Source: Rhexocercosporidium sp. MPI-PUGE-AT-0058
Lineage: Eukaryota; Ascomycota; Leotiomycetes; Helotiales
DNA length: 64,000 bases
NCBI GenBank assembly: GCA_020746875.1
Contig: JAGTJL010000015.1
Span: 1,426,001 to 1,490,000, forward strand
Reading direction: 5' to 3'
Part shown: piece by piece, positions 1 through 11,605 of the stretch
How the letters are laid out: every line of letters begins with the position of its first letter
How positions within the stretch are numbered: position 1 is the first letter of the stretch
The notes under the pieces: generated by a model
What the model was told of the DNA's origin: nothing
Database searches by the model: none
The model's input: the letters and a program-made list of their open reading frames with translations, nothing else
Position numbers and translations under genes: made by a program

Positions 1-54
1 GAAGTCTGGAGAGGGAAGGAAGAGAGAGTCAGAGAGTTTCCAGAATAATCTTGA

Positions 55-2704
55 TTCGTTGGGGGAGGAGGGGAGATCGATTTGGATTTCGCGGCTTTTA
101 GGAGTGGTGGGAGGGAGGAGAAGGGGAGTGGGAGGGGTGGTGAGGAGGAAGGAGAGGCGCATGGCCAGGAGATGCAGGAGGTTGAGGGGGGCGGGAGGAA
201 AGAGCAGTATCGGAGTAAAGATGCTGGAAAGACGTGCAAGGAGCGCTTCAACTATGCCTCGTTCGATGCTGGTGCTACGATCTTGAAGACACATCATGGG
301 GCGAAGAATAATAAGGCTATCTTGATTGAGAATAAGGATTCTTACATGCTGTCGGAGTGTACGGCTGAAAACAAGTTTGCTATCATTGAACTTTCGGTAA
401 GCTCTCTTTTCTCTTGGATAAAGTACTACAGGACTAATTCCTTTGTAGGAAGATATCTGGATTGATACTGTCGTTCTGGCCAACTATGAGTTCTTCTCAA
501 GCATGATCCGGACATTCAGAGTCAGTGTCAGCGATCGATATCCAGTCAAGATAGACAAATGGAAAGACATCGGGACGTACGAAGCTCGGAATTCTCGAGA
601 GATCCAAGCGTTTCTCATCACCAATCCTCAAATCTGGACACGGTATATCCGTATTGAGTTCTTGAGCCATTATGGGAATGAGTATTATTGCCCTCTCTCC
701 CTGGTCAGGGTACATGGAACTCGTATGCTGGAGAGTTGGAAGGAGACTGAAGCTAGTGGGGATGATGATGATCCAGAGGAGATCGATGCTGGACCGGATG
801 AGCAGTTCGTTCCTGATGCTGTAGCTGAGGTGGTACAGATTGCGGAGAAGTTGAAGGCTACGAGCGATGAGATGGCAAGAACGGTGAAGGCTTCTGAGCC
901 TAATGAGCCGGTTCAAAATGCGACTCGAAGTGATGCCAAGAATTCGACAAAGACAGTCGTTGACAGCACACCATGGGAGCAGTCTGGGGCGTATATCTTC
1001 AAACTGCCTAGCTCAACTACAGCAGAGGAAATATGCCTTCCGTCGGAAGCTCCAATTCAAGAAGTCATCAGAACAGTCACTGTTTCCGCCGAAGACAACT
1101 CCACTCAAATCACTCAGCCATCGAGCCGAAGCCCCGTTCCTGCCTCAGACGCAACTGCATCAATCATCAAATCGACTATCACTCATTCCACCGACTCCGC
1201 CATAGCACAAGACTCAACATTCAAAGACTCTTCAACAGCCGCAATCTCAAACACCACAATATCCACATCTGACTCACCCATCTCCCCACCTCCAACGGCA
1301 TCCACAACCCACAAATTCCACAATTCAACCCACCCAAGGAACAAAACAACATCCACAACCTCTGCTTCCTCCCCCCTCCCCACGATCCAGGAATCTTTCT
1401 TCAAAGCCGTGTCCCGCCGCCTCAACTTTCTCGAAACAAACTCCACCCTCTCCCTAAAGTACATCGAAGAACAATCACGCATCCTCCGAGAAGCATTCAC
1501 CAAAGTCGAGAAAAAGCAACTGCAGAAAACAACCACCTTTCTTGATACACTCAACAGCACAGTACTAGACGAACTCCGCCAGTTCAGACAGCAATACGAT
1601 GAGATCTGGCAAAGTACCGTCATATCCCTCGAAAGCCAGAGAGACGAATCACGCCGCGAGATCTTGGCCATCAGTTCTCGCCTCAATATCCTAGCCGATG
1701 AAGTCGTCTTCCAGAAACGCATGTCGATCGTCCAATCTGTTCTCCTTCTTCTCTGTCTCGCCCTCGTCATCTTCTCGCGTGTCTCAGGGGGGACGAATAT
1801 CGACTTCCCAACTCTCCACAGCAGAGCCAGACTCCTCTCTGGGTTTCCCATCGAGAGTCCACTAGAAAGTCCAGGGGCCGAGAGTCCCGAATACCGTAGA
1901 GCGAATGGACGAGTCTGGCTGGAATCAGGCCATCAAAGACAACTTTCTGATGACGAAGCTGAAGCACCGCCGACACCTATATCGACCTACTCACGATCCG
2001 AGGAACTCGCTTTCACACCTCCGTCTGGTGGGGATGATCTGAACGCTGGAAGCACAGAGCTTCTTCCATCCACAGAAGAGCACCTCGAGTCAGCTCCCCC
2101 TTCACTAAATCACACGCCAGTCAAACGCGTACCACCCAACACGTCATACTCCTCCCCACAAAGCACACATCTTGAACCTTTGACACCCAAACCTCGCACG
2201 CCGAAGAAGAGAAAGGGCTTCATACGGCAGCGTTCGGCTTCTGTTGAGGATGAGGTGTTTGGAAATGGTAATGATAATGGTGCTGCGAATGGTCTAAATA
2301 CGAATGAGAATGCGATAAGTCCACCGACCATATCGGTACAGGACGCGACGCCCATTCGACAACAGAGACCTCTATCTCCCTCCCCATCTCCTAATCCAGA
2401 GAAAACACGGACGAAGATACAGACTGCAGAACTGAACGGGGCATTTCACCGGAATCATGATAGGGATGAATATTTGATTACACAAAATCAAGCTTCATAT
2501 CTCCCTTCTCCACCCCCCGATCCGATTCCTCCACAGATACAAACACAGGCAACAGGGACAGAAACCTCAACAGAACCAGAACAAGAGATATCGAAATCGC
2601 CCACCTCCCCAATCGCACCAGAAACCCACAATCCCAGTCGCGAACGCAAGCAGAGCTTCAGCATAGCGCGGAAACCATTACCTGCTCTACCGCCGGACGC
2701 TTGA
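55..2704 (+). CDS. SLP1: SUN-domain protein, SLP1-like (5' partial)
   Basis: The product looks like an ER/nuclear-envelope membrane protein of the SLP1/Osm3-type SUN family; yeast Slp1 works with Emp65 to protect soluble ER proteins. The coding frame is open from about 55, with stops just upstream, so earlier exons lie outside the window or behind an acceptor near 43-101. One intron at 397-448 joins ENKFAIIELS to EDIWIDTVVLANYEFFSS. The SUN domain spans about 240-720, with family blocks ENKDSYMLSECTAENKF, FRVSVSDRYPVK and RIEFLSHYGNEYYCPLSLVR. A Ser/Thr-rich stretch follows, then a predicted coiled coil at about 1400-1715 and one membrane segment at about 1725-1785. The tail is long, Pro/Ser-rich and probably disordered. 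The family is clear; the missing N-terminus (signal peptide) is the gap. Confidence 0.82.
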
Positions 2705-3790
2705 TACATCCATACATACATACCCTCAAATATATGACACGATAGAGATGATACACACGTACATACAGACGCATACGAACATACGGACAGAACATACATA
2801 CATACTGATAGCTACGCATTGGATTGAGGCAATTTTGTCTCCTGTTTCTTGAATTTTTGGCTCTTGACTTTTGACGCGTACATGCATGGCTGGATGAGCA
2901 GCGAGCGAGTGGCTTTTTGAGCGAGGCGTTCGTTGGGTTATTGCGATTTTAGGAGCGTCGTCCTTTAAATGCGGAAGGCTCGCTTTATTTGTTGGTTTGG
3001 ATATTTGGAACGGGTGAAGAAATGGCTGGGCCAGACTTGGGGCTATCTTAGCTTTCTGGAGCGGTGACGATATATAAAGAGCCCTGGTTTGGAGCTAGCT
3101 AGCTGGCGGTGGAAAGAAGAACGCTGGATGGAGGAATGGAAGAACATGCGTACTAAGCTCTCTTGAAATGAACATAATATAACATATAACACAACACAGC
3201 ATAACATCACACTTCCCTCCTCTGGTCCACATCAAATACACCCTTCCGTATCATTCCATTAAACCACGAAACCATCAATCAACCAATCTCCTCCGTTTAC
3301 AGCTGCCCAACGGTGCACTGTCAGAGTATCTCACTTCTCTCCGCATACTTTACGGAGGAGGATCCCCGGTTGGAAAAACATACAGCAGCACAGTGTGCTT
3401 ACATCAAATAAAGGGAGGAAATGGGAGAGAGTCCCAAGAGTTTGTTGACTATCTATTTATAAGGTATTCATTCGCCTTATATGCGCAGCTATGGAATCGT
3501 CCCTGATCAATATCTAGGGTTCTGGCATCGTGAAATGCAATGCAATATGTAGTATCTCCATGAGCCAAGCAAATAAGATGTTATGATAATGTAGTGGTGA
3601 CCTGGCATAAAGCCAAACCAGATCACTCAATAGTCAAAAAAATCCTGCCAAACCCGTCGTGCAAGATGTCAAAAGTCGTCTCCACCAAATCGATCTGTCT
3701 GCCTAGAAGTCGCCACAAGAAATGTGCACAGATGTGGCCCAAATCTCAAAGTCCAAACCCAGCAGAAGGATTACTTGGTGTATGCAAGAC
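2705..3790. other. Intergenic, convergent 3' ends
   Basis: This 1.1 kb lies between the converging SLP1-like and mei2-like genes and should hold both 3' UTRs. The first 100 bases are ACATAC-rich. I see no gene or repeat that can be supported. Confidence 0.6.
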
Positions 3791-6700
3791 TCAGTCTAAT
3801 GAATGTTAGTCAATGAAAATGTGATGATTTGGATATGACTTACAATTAGGATAGCCCAGATACAGGCCCTCGTCGTAGTATTCGTCACGCTCCGCAAGAC
3901 TGGTGCCGCGATCGTACTGGCTGCGACGACGACGCTGCTCATCACGGAAGTGCTGTCCGGCGCTGGGAGCGAAGAGACCTAGGCAGTGTGAGTACCGAAG
4001 CTGGAAAAGAATTCCTGGGGAAAACCTACCAACGTGCTCAGCATTCTCGCAGGATCTTTTGAGCTTGGAGGCATTGTCGGAAGCTGGGAATGGCTCCTCC
4101 TTGCCAGCAAGCTGATCACCGTCTTGGAGGATGAAGAACAACTGGCCATTGTTAGAATTGGGCTTCCAAGACAGACAGTCTACACACCTTTGGGCGATAG
4201 TGTTCAGGCTCCAACATGACAGAAGAGTTGCGGAACTTCTGGATGAGACAGTCACGACCTTGAATGGCTACAGCGGTTTTAGTTAGAATCCTAAATGAGC
4301 AGGGGAGTAACTTACTGGCATACGAAACCTCAGCAACTTTATCAGAGCGGAAGCGTTGCCTGAGCACATGGTTAGCTTTGATTCATCTGCGGGTCAGTCA
4401 GAATGCCAGGAAATACCACTTCTGATTTGATCTTAGCTCCACGAACTGATTCCGAAGTTAGCATTATATTCTGTCACTGGCGGAGGTGTACATGCCTTGA
4501 TGATGTCAAGAGGCTAGAAAAGTTAGCTAACTTTCAAGTCAACGAGGTCAAAAGTACTTACATCGTGGAAGTTGATGAATGCATATCCGACGCTAGACTC
4601 TAGTCAGCAATATCCAAGGAAGTGAGTTCTACTTTACATACTTGCAGTTGTTGCTGAAGTCAATTCGCAGATACATGAAATCGTATTTGCCAAAGCTCGA
4701 TTCATCAACAATCTCCTTAAGCATGGCCTGGTCGACCTTGTTTGGAATATTGCGAAGCATGACCTCGTGCGTGTCAGCGGTACACAGTCAGATGTGTAAG
4801 GCATTGACTTACTGTAGTGCGAACATCAATACCTGCCCGAATTCTCTCAATATCAACATGATTGTGCTGACCAGCAGCTTGATTTGGCCGCGTATTGCGT
4901 GGACCCAGCTGACGATTGCCACCGTATCCATAGTGAGTCATCTCAAAACGACCATCACCCCGAGGATGATAGTAAGAATTTTCACGAGGACCTGAGCGCA
5001 TGTTGTGTTCGTAGAACCGAGTGGGCGAGTACTGTTGGCCGTAACCGCCCATACGAGGAGCATAGGGGACCATACCAGTCGGATTGTAGCCCTGCTGGAA
5101 AAATGGAGGGGTTTGGCACTGATAGCTACCAATAGTCTGCTGCTGATGATGTGGGCCAATTGATACTGGAGAGTACATGCCGTTCATGCCAACTGGCATG
5201 GCACCAGCTTGCATACCATAACCGGTATTGGCTAATCCATAACCCATTGGGCTTGTAGTTGTCGAGTATCCACCAATGTTTTGGGTTTGGGGGATTTGAC
5301 TGTTGCCCAATCCCATATTTCCTATAGCACTGACAAGGCTTGTTTGGTCTCCAGATGGTGCAGAGCGGCGGGTTGGAGTAATGGTTGGTGCAACTCTTTG
5401 AGCTGGCATATTCGACGCGACGTCTGGCTCATGAAAGGTGATATGGATCGTACATGGATCAGCAATATCCTAAAGACAGTTGTTAGCTTGGGTGTCTTCA
5501 AAGACGAAGCAGACCACTTACCGTCAGATTCATGTTGTTGAGACGTTGCATGGCGCGCAGAGCATGAGCCGAGTCATTGAACTCAGCGATGAGATGATAG
5601 ACGCCGGCCTCGACGGCTGCCAGCTTTTGCCAAGCAACAATTGAGCCCTCGACAGCCAAAAGATCGCGAATGCTCTTTTCAAACTGGAGCTTGTTGGCGT
5701 TTCGGCTGGTCGGGTACTTGACTCGCAAAGCGACCTGTCCTTCATGAGCAGAGCAGAACTGCTTTTGAGGGGATACAGCCTGAGTGTGGTCAGCAAATTC
5801 AGACTTTGAATGAGCAGGCATGTTCGTACCTTGTTGACGGCATTAACAGAGACATATTCAACAGCGATATCGTCGTGGTCCTTGCTAAGAGCGTTGTAGA
5901 CTGTTGGCGCATCGGAAACATTACCAAGTCTGATGTAAACAACATCGCCAAGGTCTCGGAATCTGTGGCTACCTCGGACATTGTTGCCAGTCTGATGCAA
6001 CTTCTGCATACGAGTTAGCATATGGGTTACACCACGTCAGAAAAGGTATAATAGAGGGAAATGATAAGAAGGGAGGGGATTGCGAAGAGCAGTAATTTAC
6101 CTTCCAAGTTGCCTCAATCAGTGGCATTACGTCGTTCTTCATAATGCTAGAGACTTTAATGTTTCTAGACATCATTGTACTGGTCGTGAAGACACCAAAG
6201 CTCATTTCAGAATCTGTTCGAGGGGGGCTGGCCTTCTCGATGACAGCATCAAGATACTGAGTAGTTCCAGGGATTGGGCCAGAACCAGAAGGGGCTGTAG
6301 CCATGGATGAGCCTCTCAGACCGAATGGCTTGAAAGCTGAAGCAGTAGCGGAGAGTTTCTGGTCGGCCTTGGACTTCGCAGAGGTAACGAAAGGATCGCT
6401 GTGTGAACCTGGTGGGCCCATGGCAGATCGGGTGTGTGTGGAGGGCGGAACACGAGCATCCTCGGGCGAGAAAGCCGTTAATTGGGTGTAAGGGGTGTTC
6501 TGAATGGACTCGTCTCTTAGAGAGGAACTCGGAGAGTTCGTGTACCGAGACATGGTCATTTGACTGTCACGATATATGCTGGAAGGATTTGAGGTAGGTA
6601 GAAGGTCAAAGAGATCTCGGGGAGTGGAAGCTTTGGAGTCGAGGAGACCTAAGAAAGAAGCATAGTCAGTAGTTGTAGTTGTTAAAGGTCGTGATAGTGG

Positions 6701-8465
6701 TAGGAGTTAGTGTGTTGTTTATAGGGAAAGGTGGCAAGGTTGATAACTGAGAGCTAAAATTGAATACAACAGCAGGAGCAACCTTGCGCTCTAGTAACAG
6801 TGAATTGGAGAGATCAATGTCATAGGGTGCAAGGCGTGATCAGGACTCTCGCTGTGAACTGATTGAGTCATGAAGATTACAGATATATTAATGAAAGATG
6901 GAGCTGCTCTAATGTACAATGCTGGAACATAACATCACTAGGAAGGGGAATGCTCGGTTCGAAGCGACCTTGTAGCAGTGGACTCGCTAATTGAACAAGG
7001 ATGGGAGTCCTCCTCAACCAAAGCGACACTGTTGTGAATTAGAACAGAAGGCACTGCACTTCTTGTAGGGGAAAGTGATGGAATATAAACAGCAAGCATA
7101 GATATTGCTCAGATCTTGAAGCAACTCCAGGGCAGTTTATGAACCGGGGATGATTGGAATGCAAATACCCAGGTTGGGGGAAGTAAGCTGTTCACCTTTC
7201 GAAGCGACACCGAGAAGATCTTCATGGTGAATAAATTCTGGAAAGATGAATATTCACGACCATTGGAAGTAGATTTGGTAGCGAGCTGTTTACCTCTCAA
7301 AGCGGCAAGGAAAGTGTATTGGAAGCAACAAGGTGGAGCTCCCTACAGCGACACAGCGACGACTGGATGGTGAGGGAGGTGTAGGCAAAGAAACAGCTTG
7401 GTTGATTTGATGGAAGGATATTCTCCAATACTGAGAAATGTGCACCAGATACACATGTCAGAAGGAGTGCTCTCCAAGTCAACATGTATAGATGGGATGA
7501 TGAAAAACTCAGTGGAGTTCAAGATGGATATTTTTCAAAGAAATATGTGAGAAAGAAATGTAGGTATTGATGGCTACCTAAGGCTGGAACTTCCAAGATC
7601 TGATACTTCAGAGATGGGCGATTAACTGTAGCCAGAGATCGGCAGTGAAAGTGCAGACCGAAGGAAATGTATGTAGAGAGCGAGCGTGGTAGAGGAAAGT
7701 GTAATGTAGCTGTGAGGAATGTGGAAGGTGCAGCTCTGCTGTGCGGGGATGTGTACTAACCGGAGTCTGTGCAGTAATCTTCAGAAGTCAGCAGATGGCC
7801 TGGAGATGCAACCAACCAGTGTGAAGAGGGAGTGTAAATGGGAATGTAGCAGTAGTAAGGAGGAATAAGCGCAAGCAATCAACGTAGAGTCAAACCCCAG
7901 CGTATGTGGCAGCACCAGACAGAAAGTAAATAATAGCGACAAAAGTCCAATGTAGTAGAAGAGAGGGCAGATAGATCCAAAGGTAGCACGTAGTGCGCCA
8001 TCTGAATGAAAGGCAAGAAGAGAGGAGCAGAGAGATAGAGTACTTACCAAGAACCAACAGGTGACGGCTACGCTGTGTCCCAAGGACGGCGACCAAACGG
8101 CAGCAGGCAGTACAACGGAGTTGACGACGTGTTGTTTCCTGAAGATGGCAAACGAACAAAAGGGCGCTGGCAAAAGAGGTTGGGTGATGGAAGAGGAGGA
8201 GGGTGAGAAGAGATGGTGATGGTGTTGTTGGTGTGGGAGAAGAAGAAGAAGAGGAGGAGGAGGAAGAAGAAGAAGATGGAGGTTGAGGAGGGAAGAAGGG
8301 GGATCTAATGTGGGCGAGTTCGCTAGCGCGCTTCAGCGACCACGAGAGGTTCAATCCTAGATCGGAAAGCGCGCTTCCCTTCTTGGGGTCTTTCTTGCCC
8401 TTTGGAAAGTCTTGATCTCCTCTTATATGACCCTCTGGTGAAGCAATTGGAGCGAATTCGGTCAC
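3791..8465 (-). CDS. mei2: Mei2-like RNA-binding protein
   Basis: This is an RRM protein of the fungal Mei2 family; S. pombe Mei2 binds RNA and drives meiosis. Reading down the minus strand, two degenerate RRMs lie at about 6003-5440 (GDVVYIRLGNV, then VYHLIAEFNDSAHALRAMQRL). A Gln/Gly/Tyr/Pro-rich linker follows at 5400-4860. The diagnostic C-terminal RRM starts at 4763 (VMLRNIPNKVDQAMLKEIVD, then YDFMYLRIDF, SDKVAEVSYA, GRDCLIQKFRNSS). Clear exons are 6648-6101, 6003-5830, 5779-5522, 5469-4813 and 4763-4642, followed by several short ones. Frame stays open upstream of the Met at 6559 to an acceptor at 6648, and it matches in phase a strong donor (GTAAGT) near 8045. I therefore place the start at the Met at 8465 (MTEFAPIASPEGHIRGDQ). 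A last small intron probably ends the protein ...LGYPNY at 3791; unspliced, it stops at 3806. The RRM body is certain. The first exon is likely, though its second half reads poorly as protein. Confidence 0.82.
6649..8045 (-). other. Long first intron of the mei2-like gene
   Basis: This 1.4 kb interval separates the proposed first coding exon from the main body. No other exon is evident. A short motif resembling tcGAAGCGAC/aaAGCGACAC recurs near 6959, 7021, 7199, 7299 and 7350 (plus-strand sense). In two cases it follows a similar GAGCTGTTYACCTYTC-like string (about 7186 and 7286). Confidence 0.4.
8238..8277. repeat. GAA/GGA microsatellite (poly-Ser in mei2-like exon 1)
   Basis: This purine-only run of GAA and GAG/AGG triplets encodes a run of about 13 serines when read on the minus strand within the proposed first exon of the mei2-like gene. 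Its length is likely variable between strains. Confidence 0.75.
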
Positions 8466-11400
8466 TGGGAGTCTAGAGAGGAAGGACGGGGAAGTAGGAG
8501 GAGAATAGAGCTCGGGACAAGAGATAGGTAGATGTATTGTACCTAAGGTAAAGACATATCATGGTGGAACGCCTGCTTGAAGAGCGCATGATGACCAGCT
8601 TTATGCCAGTGTGCGCTTTGCTTGAGAATGTATCCGCAGTTGCCTCCATACAGACTTGAATATAGAGATATGTGTATATATATAGGAGATCCTTTCTGTA
8701 GAAGGAACAGCTGATATGAATTGAACATGCCCTGTAACGCCTTCGATACCTGTTCCATCCCATTCGCTCGTGTGAGCCTCTGAAGATGCCTTGAATGTGG
8801 GCGTGGCCAGATTGAAGCAAGCGGAGCACTATGGGACCATTTCTCAGGAAGAGACTTGTTTTGACAACCCAAAGACATGAATCGATTGGTTCTAGAGGAT
8901 GATAATAGGTTATAAACTAGCTATTCTCCATAAACAGGAAGTCCGTAGCAAAGTTTGCGCCTCACCATGCGTATCTCTTCCTCAAACACCAAAAGACCAC
9001 TTGGTGTCTGAGTACCTTATGTTTTCAGACATACAATAAACCAATTAGATATTTGATGTTATTCATCATGATCTACAGCGTCTCCATGTCATATCGCGAG
9101 ATTGCTAAAAGCTGAGTTGGATTCGAACTGCTAACCTCTGGGGATATGGCAAGGACAGAACCTCAATTTCTTCTCTGGACGCAACCAAACGGAACATCAC
9201 GCCGCCAGAACAACATCTTCAAAGACCTCGAGGGCATTGGAAACAAGTCCACGGCTCGCAAATTGCATGCTATTGGTCTCACATCAAACTAGCAGCCAGC
9301 AGAGCTATCTCCAAAAGACAAAAGACGATAGACAGCACACTCCAAGTCACATCTTGCTCCAGCACATCGGCCAGCGACAAGAAACACCAAGCGCAGACAT
9401 AGCAGTGCATAGGCAGAGATTCCATGCTTCTTGCACAGCTGGCAGAAGAAGACTATACTAACACTTCAGCAGCACAGAATCTTCCACTTCCTACGAATTC
9501 TTACGAACTCTCCTCCATCTACGAAGATTGGCCCCTCCAACACACCTGCGAGAACGAAGGACCCCTCCAATTCTCCATCAAGGACATACCGCGGATACAT
9601 ACTCAGATGTGGAGGCTCAGCAATGGCTTGGAGATGGCTTTCGTGAGGATTCCCATGGACTTCTGTCTTTACCAGCCTCTCTGGAACAGATAAGATCATG
9701 GAGGACATACAACAAACACACAGACCGCTGAAAGAGGAGACAGCGGCTGTCAATGTCCTCCGCGAAGGCTTGAAAGGAGAGATTTCCCTCTGCTACAATA
9801 CTAGAGGACAGGAAGGTCACGCTGCCCAGTCCTGATTTGTCTTTCTCTACGAAGTCATGGAGATACAGTGCTTTGTTCAAGTATAGTCCTTATCTACTAT
9901 TTCTGTGTCATAGAGACTGGGCTAGACAACCCTCTGCTTCAACACGAGAGAATAGGAGGCTTGCGCTTTCTAGACCTGGTATGCCTTTTGTTGACGGGGA
10001 ATATAGGAATATCCTCAACTGCGGCGCTTGCTTGCCATTCCTGTATCGTGAAGCCTAGACGAGACAGCTTTGGGAGACCCAGCACCAAATCAAGAGGTAC
10101 CGAGTTTTGCTCCTTGTCTATCTATAGTATTAACTCAAGATATTAGACAGAAGATGCACTCCTTACGGCAGATACGATATATCCTCATGATTCAAGACCC
10201 CTCAAGACATCCGTAAGCCCCTTCTTCCTCTCCTCACAACGAACGACGAATGACGGTCATTATCAACGAAGAACATAGATACAAGGACATATGAGAAGTT
10301 GGGAATACAGTGGGCGTCTTGGCATTGAACTTTAGTTTGGCAGACATTGACGAATAAAGTCATGAGTCCGTTCAATTAGAGCCGATGTCAGACCTGCAGA
10401 ATACACCTGGAATCTCCAGCTTTCCTCGCAGCAGCAAGAAAATGTTCTACAAAGAGCAACATACCCAATAATGAGCAGTAGAAGGTAGCTCTAAGCAAAA
10501 ACTCAGGCGCCTCTGGGCAGCAAAGGCAGCCAGCGGGTCTATTAGATAAGACACAAGCATTCTAACGTTCTAAAGAACTACACAGTCTACCACACATACA
10601 CAAGGACTTCTGGCTAGGTGGCTGCATGTCAGCATGGCAGGCAAGCAGAAACTTCTTCTATGGCTGAAGCTGTGCTCTAAATACCATAAAGGTTGCAGAC
10701 ACTGACAGGCATAGTGCCAGATTTTCTCCAGCCACAATCTGCTCGAGTTTGTCTGTCTTTGGGTTGTAATTGAACATAAGATTGCATAGTTGCATCTGCT
10801 TTAGGAAGGATTGAAAGACGGCCGGACACATAGCTCTCAGAGAGTCTCCGTGCTGGCTTCTCTTGACCCAACGATGTTCATCACAATCCCTTTCACCGAA
10901 AAGTCTTTCACGGCGACCTTCCCATCTACATTTATGGCTGAAAGTTTGGTCAACTAGACCGGAATACATCTTTCAGAAAGATTCTTTCTGGAGTCTATGC
11001 AAGAAATGATCTCTCATTTGAGATTATAGCATGGAAATGTCTTTATGAGAATAGCCTTTGCAGAAGGAAAAGGCTGCTGGACATCCACCCAGCTTTGGGT
11101 CCTTCAATGCAGCAAGAAATATCCACCTCATTGACCCCCAATCTCTCTAGCTGTGATTTGTGGAACCAACAGCATCAAACATTATCTAAAGAAAGTCAGC
11201 GGAGGAAGGTCTATAGAAGGATACTTATCTTTTTCTTCCCACTTTTTCTCCGGGCTCATGGTTTAAGTAAAAAGATTGCAGAGGCTGTCCCAGACAGATA
11301 TCATCAGCGGCCTATCTATATCTCCAGCTAGACAAACGATTCTGAGCACCTTCTCAGGCATATGACCACAAAGCCTCTGTCTCGCTGGAAGATCACGATT

Positions 11401-11605
11401 GATGTTTGTGGATTGGCCGTCGTTAGAATTAGGTTCGAGAAGCTCGGCTGTGAAATAGCTAGGCTCCACAGCTATGGAGCCTCAGCTACCTACCTACCAC
11501 CATATCTAAGACCAACCTCGGACTCACCTTGTTGACATGGAGGACAAACCCCAATATTATGCTCTCAATATCTGCTAGATCTGATTAAAGCTTCTATTAT
11601 CCACC
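8466..11605. other. 3.1 kb between divergent mei2-like and SEC15
   Basis: This interval holds both promoters. I find no recognisable gene. The best open stretches are 9424-9693 (+, 89 residues, starting MLLAQLAEEDYTNTSAAQN) and 10658-10969 (-, 103 residues). Neither shows a family motif, a convincing start or splice continuity. A 111-residue open frame at 8543-8878 (-) lies just upstream of the mei2-like start and could be leader sequence. Confidence 0.5.

Noticed and set aside
1183..1851. 222-residue open frame antisense to the SLP1-like gene
   Set aside because: It is a shadow of the real coding strand, which has clear SUN-family sequence.
8543..8878. 111-residue open frame upstream of the mei2-like start, a possible leader peptide
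   Set aside because: There is no conserved motif, and the composition fits non-coding sequence. It is kept only as a remark in the intergenic entry.
9105..9140. TTGGATTCGAACTGCTAAC string resembling a tRNA T arm on the minus strand
   Set aside because: The flanking bases do not form a T stem, and no anticodon or acceptor stem could be found.
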